From an uncultured Lachnospiraceae bacterium (GTDB lineage Bacteria > Bacillota > Clostridia > Lachnospirales > Lachnospiraceae), in contig CAJOPI010000019.1 in assembly GCA_905236275.1 (NCBI GenBank), positions 1-5,921 of the forward strand: a stretch of DNA of 5,921 bases, written 5' to 3'. Shown one piece after another: positions 5,919 through 5,921 of the stretch. The notes under the pieces are model-generated. The model searched no databases. It saw only the letters and a list, made by a program, of their open reading frames with translations, and was not told the origin of the DNA. The translations under genes and the position numbers were made by a program. Position 1 is the first letter of the stretch; each line of letters begins with the position of its first letter.

Positions 5919-5921
5919 GGA

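Noticed and set aside
1..5921. CRISPR array, insertion sequence, prophage or defence system
   Set aside because: No spaced direct repeats, transposase or phage motifs, or terminal inverted repeats were seen; every long + strand frame matches a housekeeping family or DUF4317.

Overview
The window looks like a conserved housekeeping stretch from an anaerobic Firmicute, most likely class Clostridia and probably family Lachnospiraceae. The grounds are a DUF4317-family gene (a family I know mainly from clostridial genomes), the Bacillus/Clostridium-type order cysE-cysS-mrnC-rlmB-sigH, the Shine-Dalgarno sequences, and moderate G+C (mid-40s percent by eye) with frequent ATA and AGG codons. Genus cannot be fixed from the sequence. 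All recognised genes lie on the + strand.

Layout: (1) positions 1-69 are the last 22 codons of an acetate kinase gene, closed by a strong intrinsic terminator at 98-136. (2) An extended -10 promoter at about 138-166 starts a new transcription unit. (3) That unit runs without a visible terminator through a DUF4317 gene of unknown function, ispF (isoprenoid precursor synthesis), cysE (serine O-acetyltransferase), cysS (cysteinyl-tRNA synthetase), mrnC (Mini-ribonuclease III, 23S rRNA maturation), rlmB (23S rRNA 2'-O-ribose methyltransferase) and a SigH-type sigma factor. Most junctions overlap (4, 4, 19, 14 and 1 bp), so translational coupling is likely. The only gap is 41 nt, before cysE. (4) A second promoter, overlapping the sigH stop codon, faces a short leader with a perfect 7-bp hairpin and a tRNA-Thr(GGU) gene that ends 3 nt before the window edge.

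The genes cover cysteine supply and cysteine charging (cysE, cysS), rRNA processing and modification (mrnC, rlmB), an essential isoprenoid step (ispF) and stationary-phase or sporulation transcription (sigH). In Bacillus subtilis the same block also holds ispD before ispF, gltX between ispF and cysE, and rae1 (yacP) between rlmB and sigH. All three are absent here, and DUF4317 sits where ispD would be.

I do not see a new defence, mobile or otherwise exotic system. The points most worth checking are a cysteine-rich C-terminal tail on IspF that a one-base frame change would remove at exactly the usual family length, the coupling of a DUF4317 gene to ispF, and the compact junctions at both ends of the operon (terminator against promoter, and promoter inside the sigH stop).
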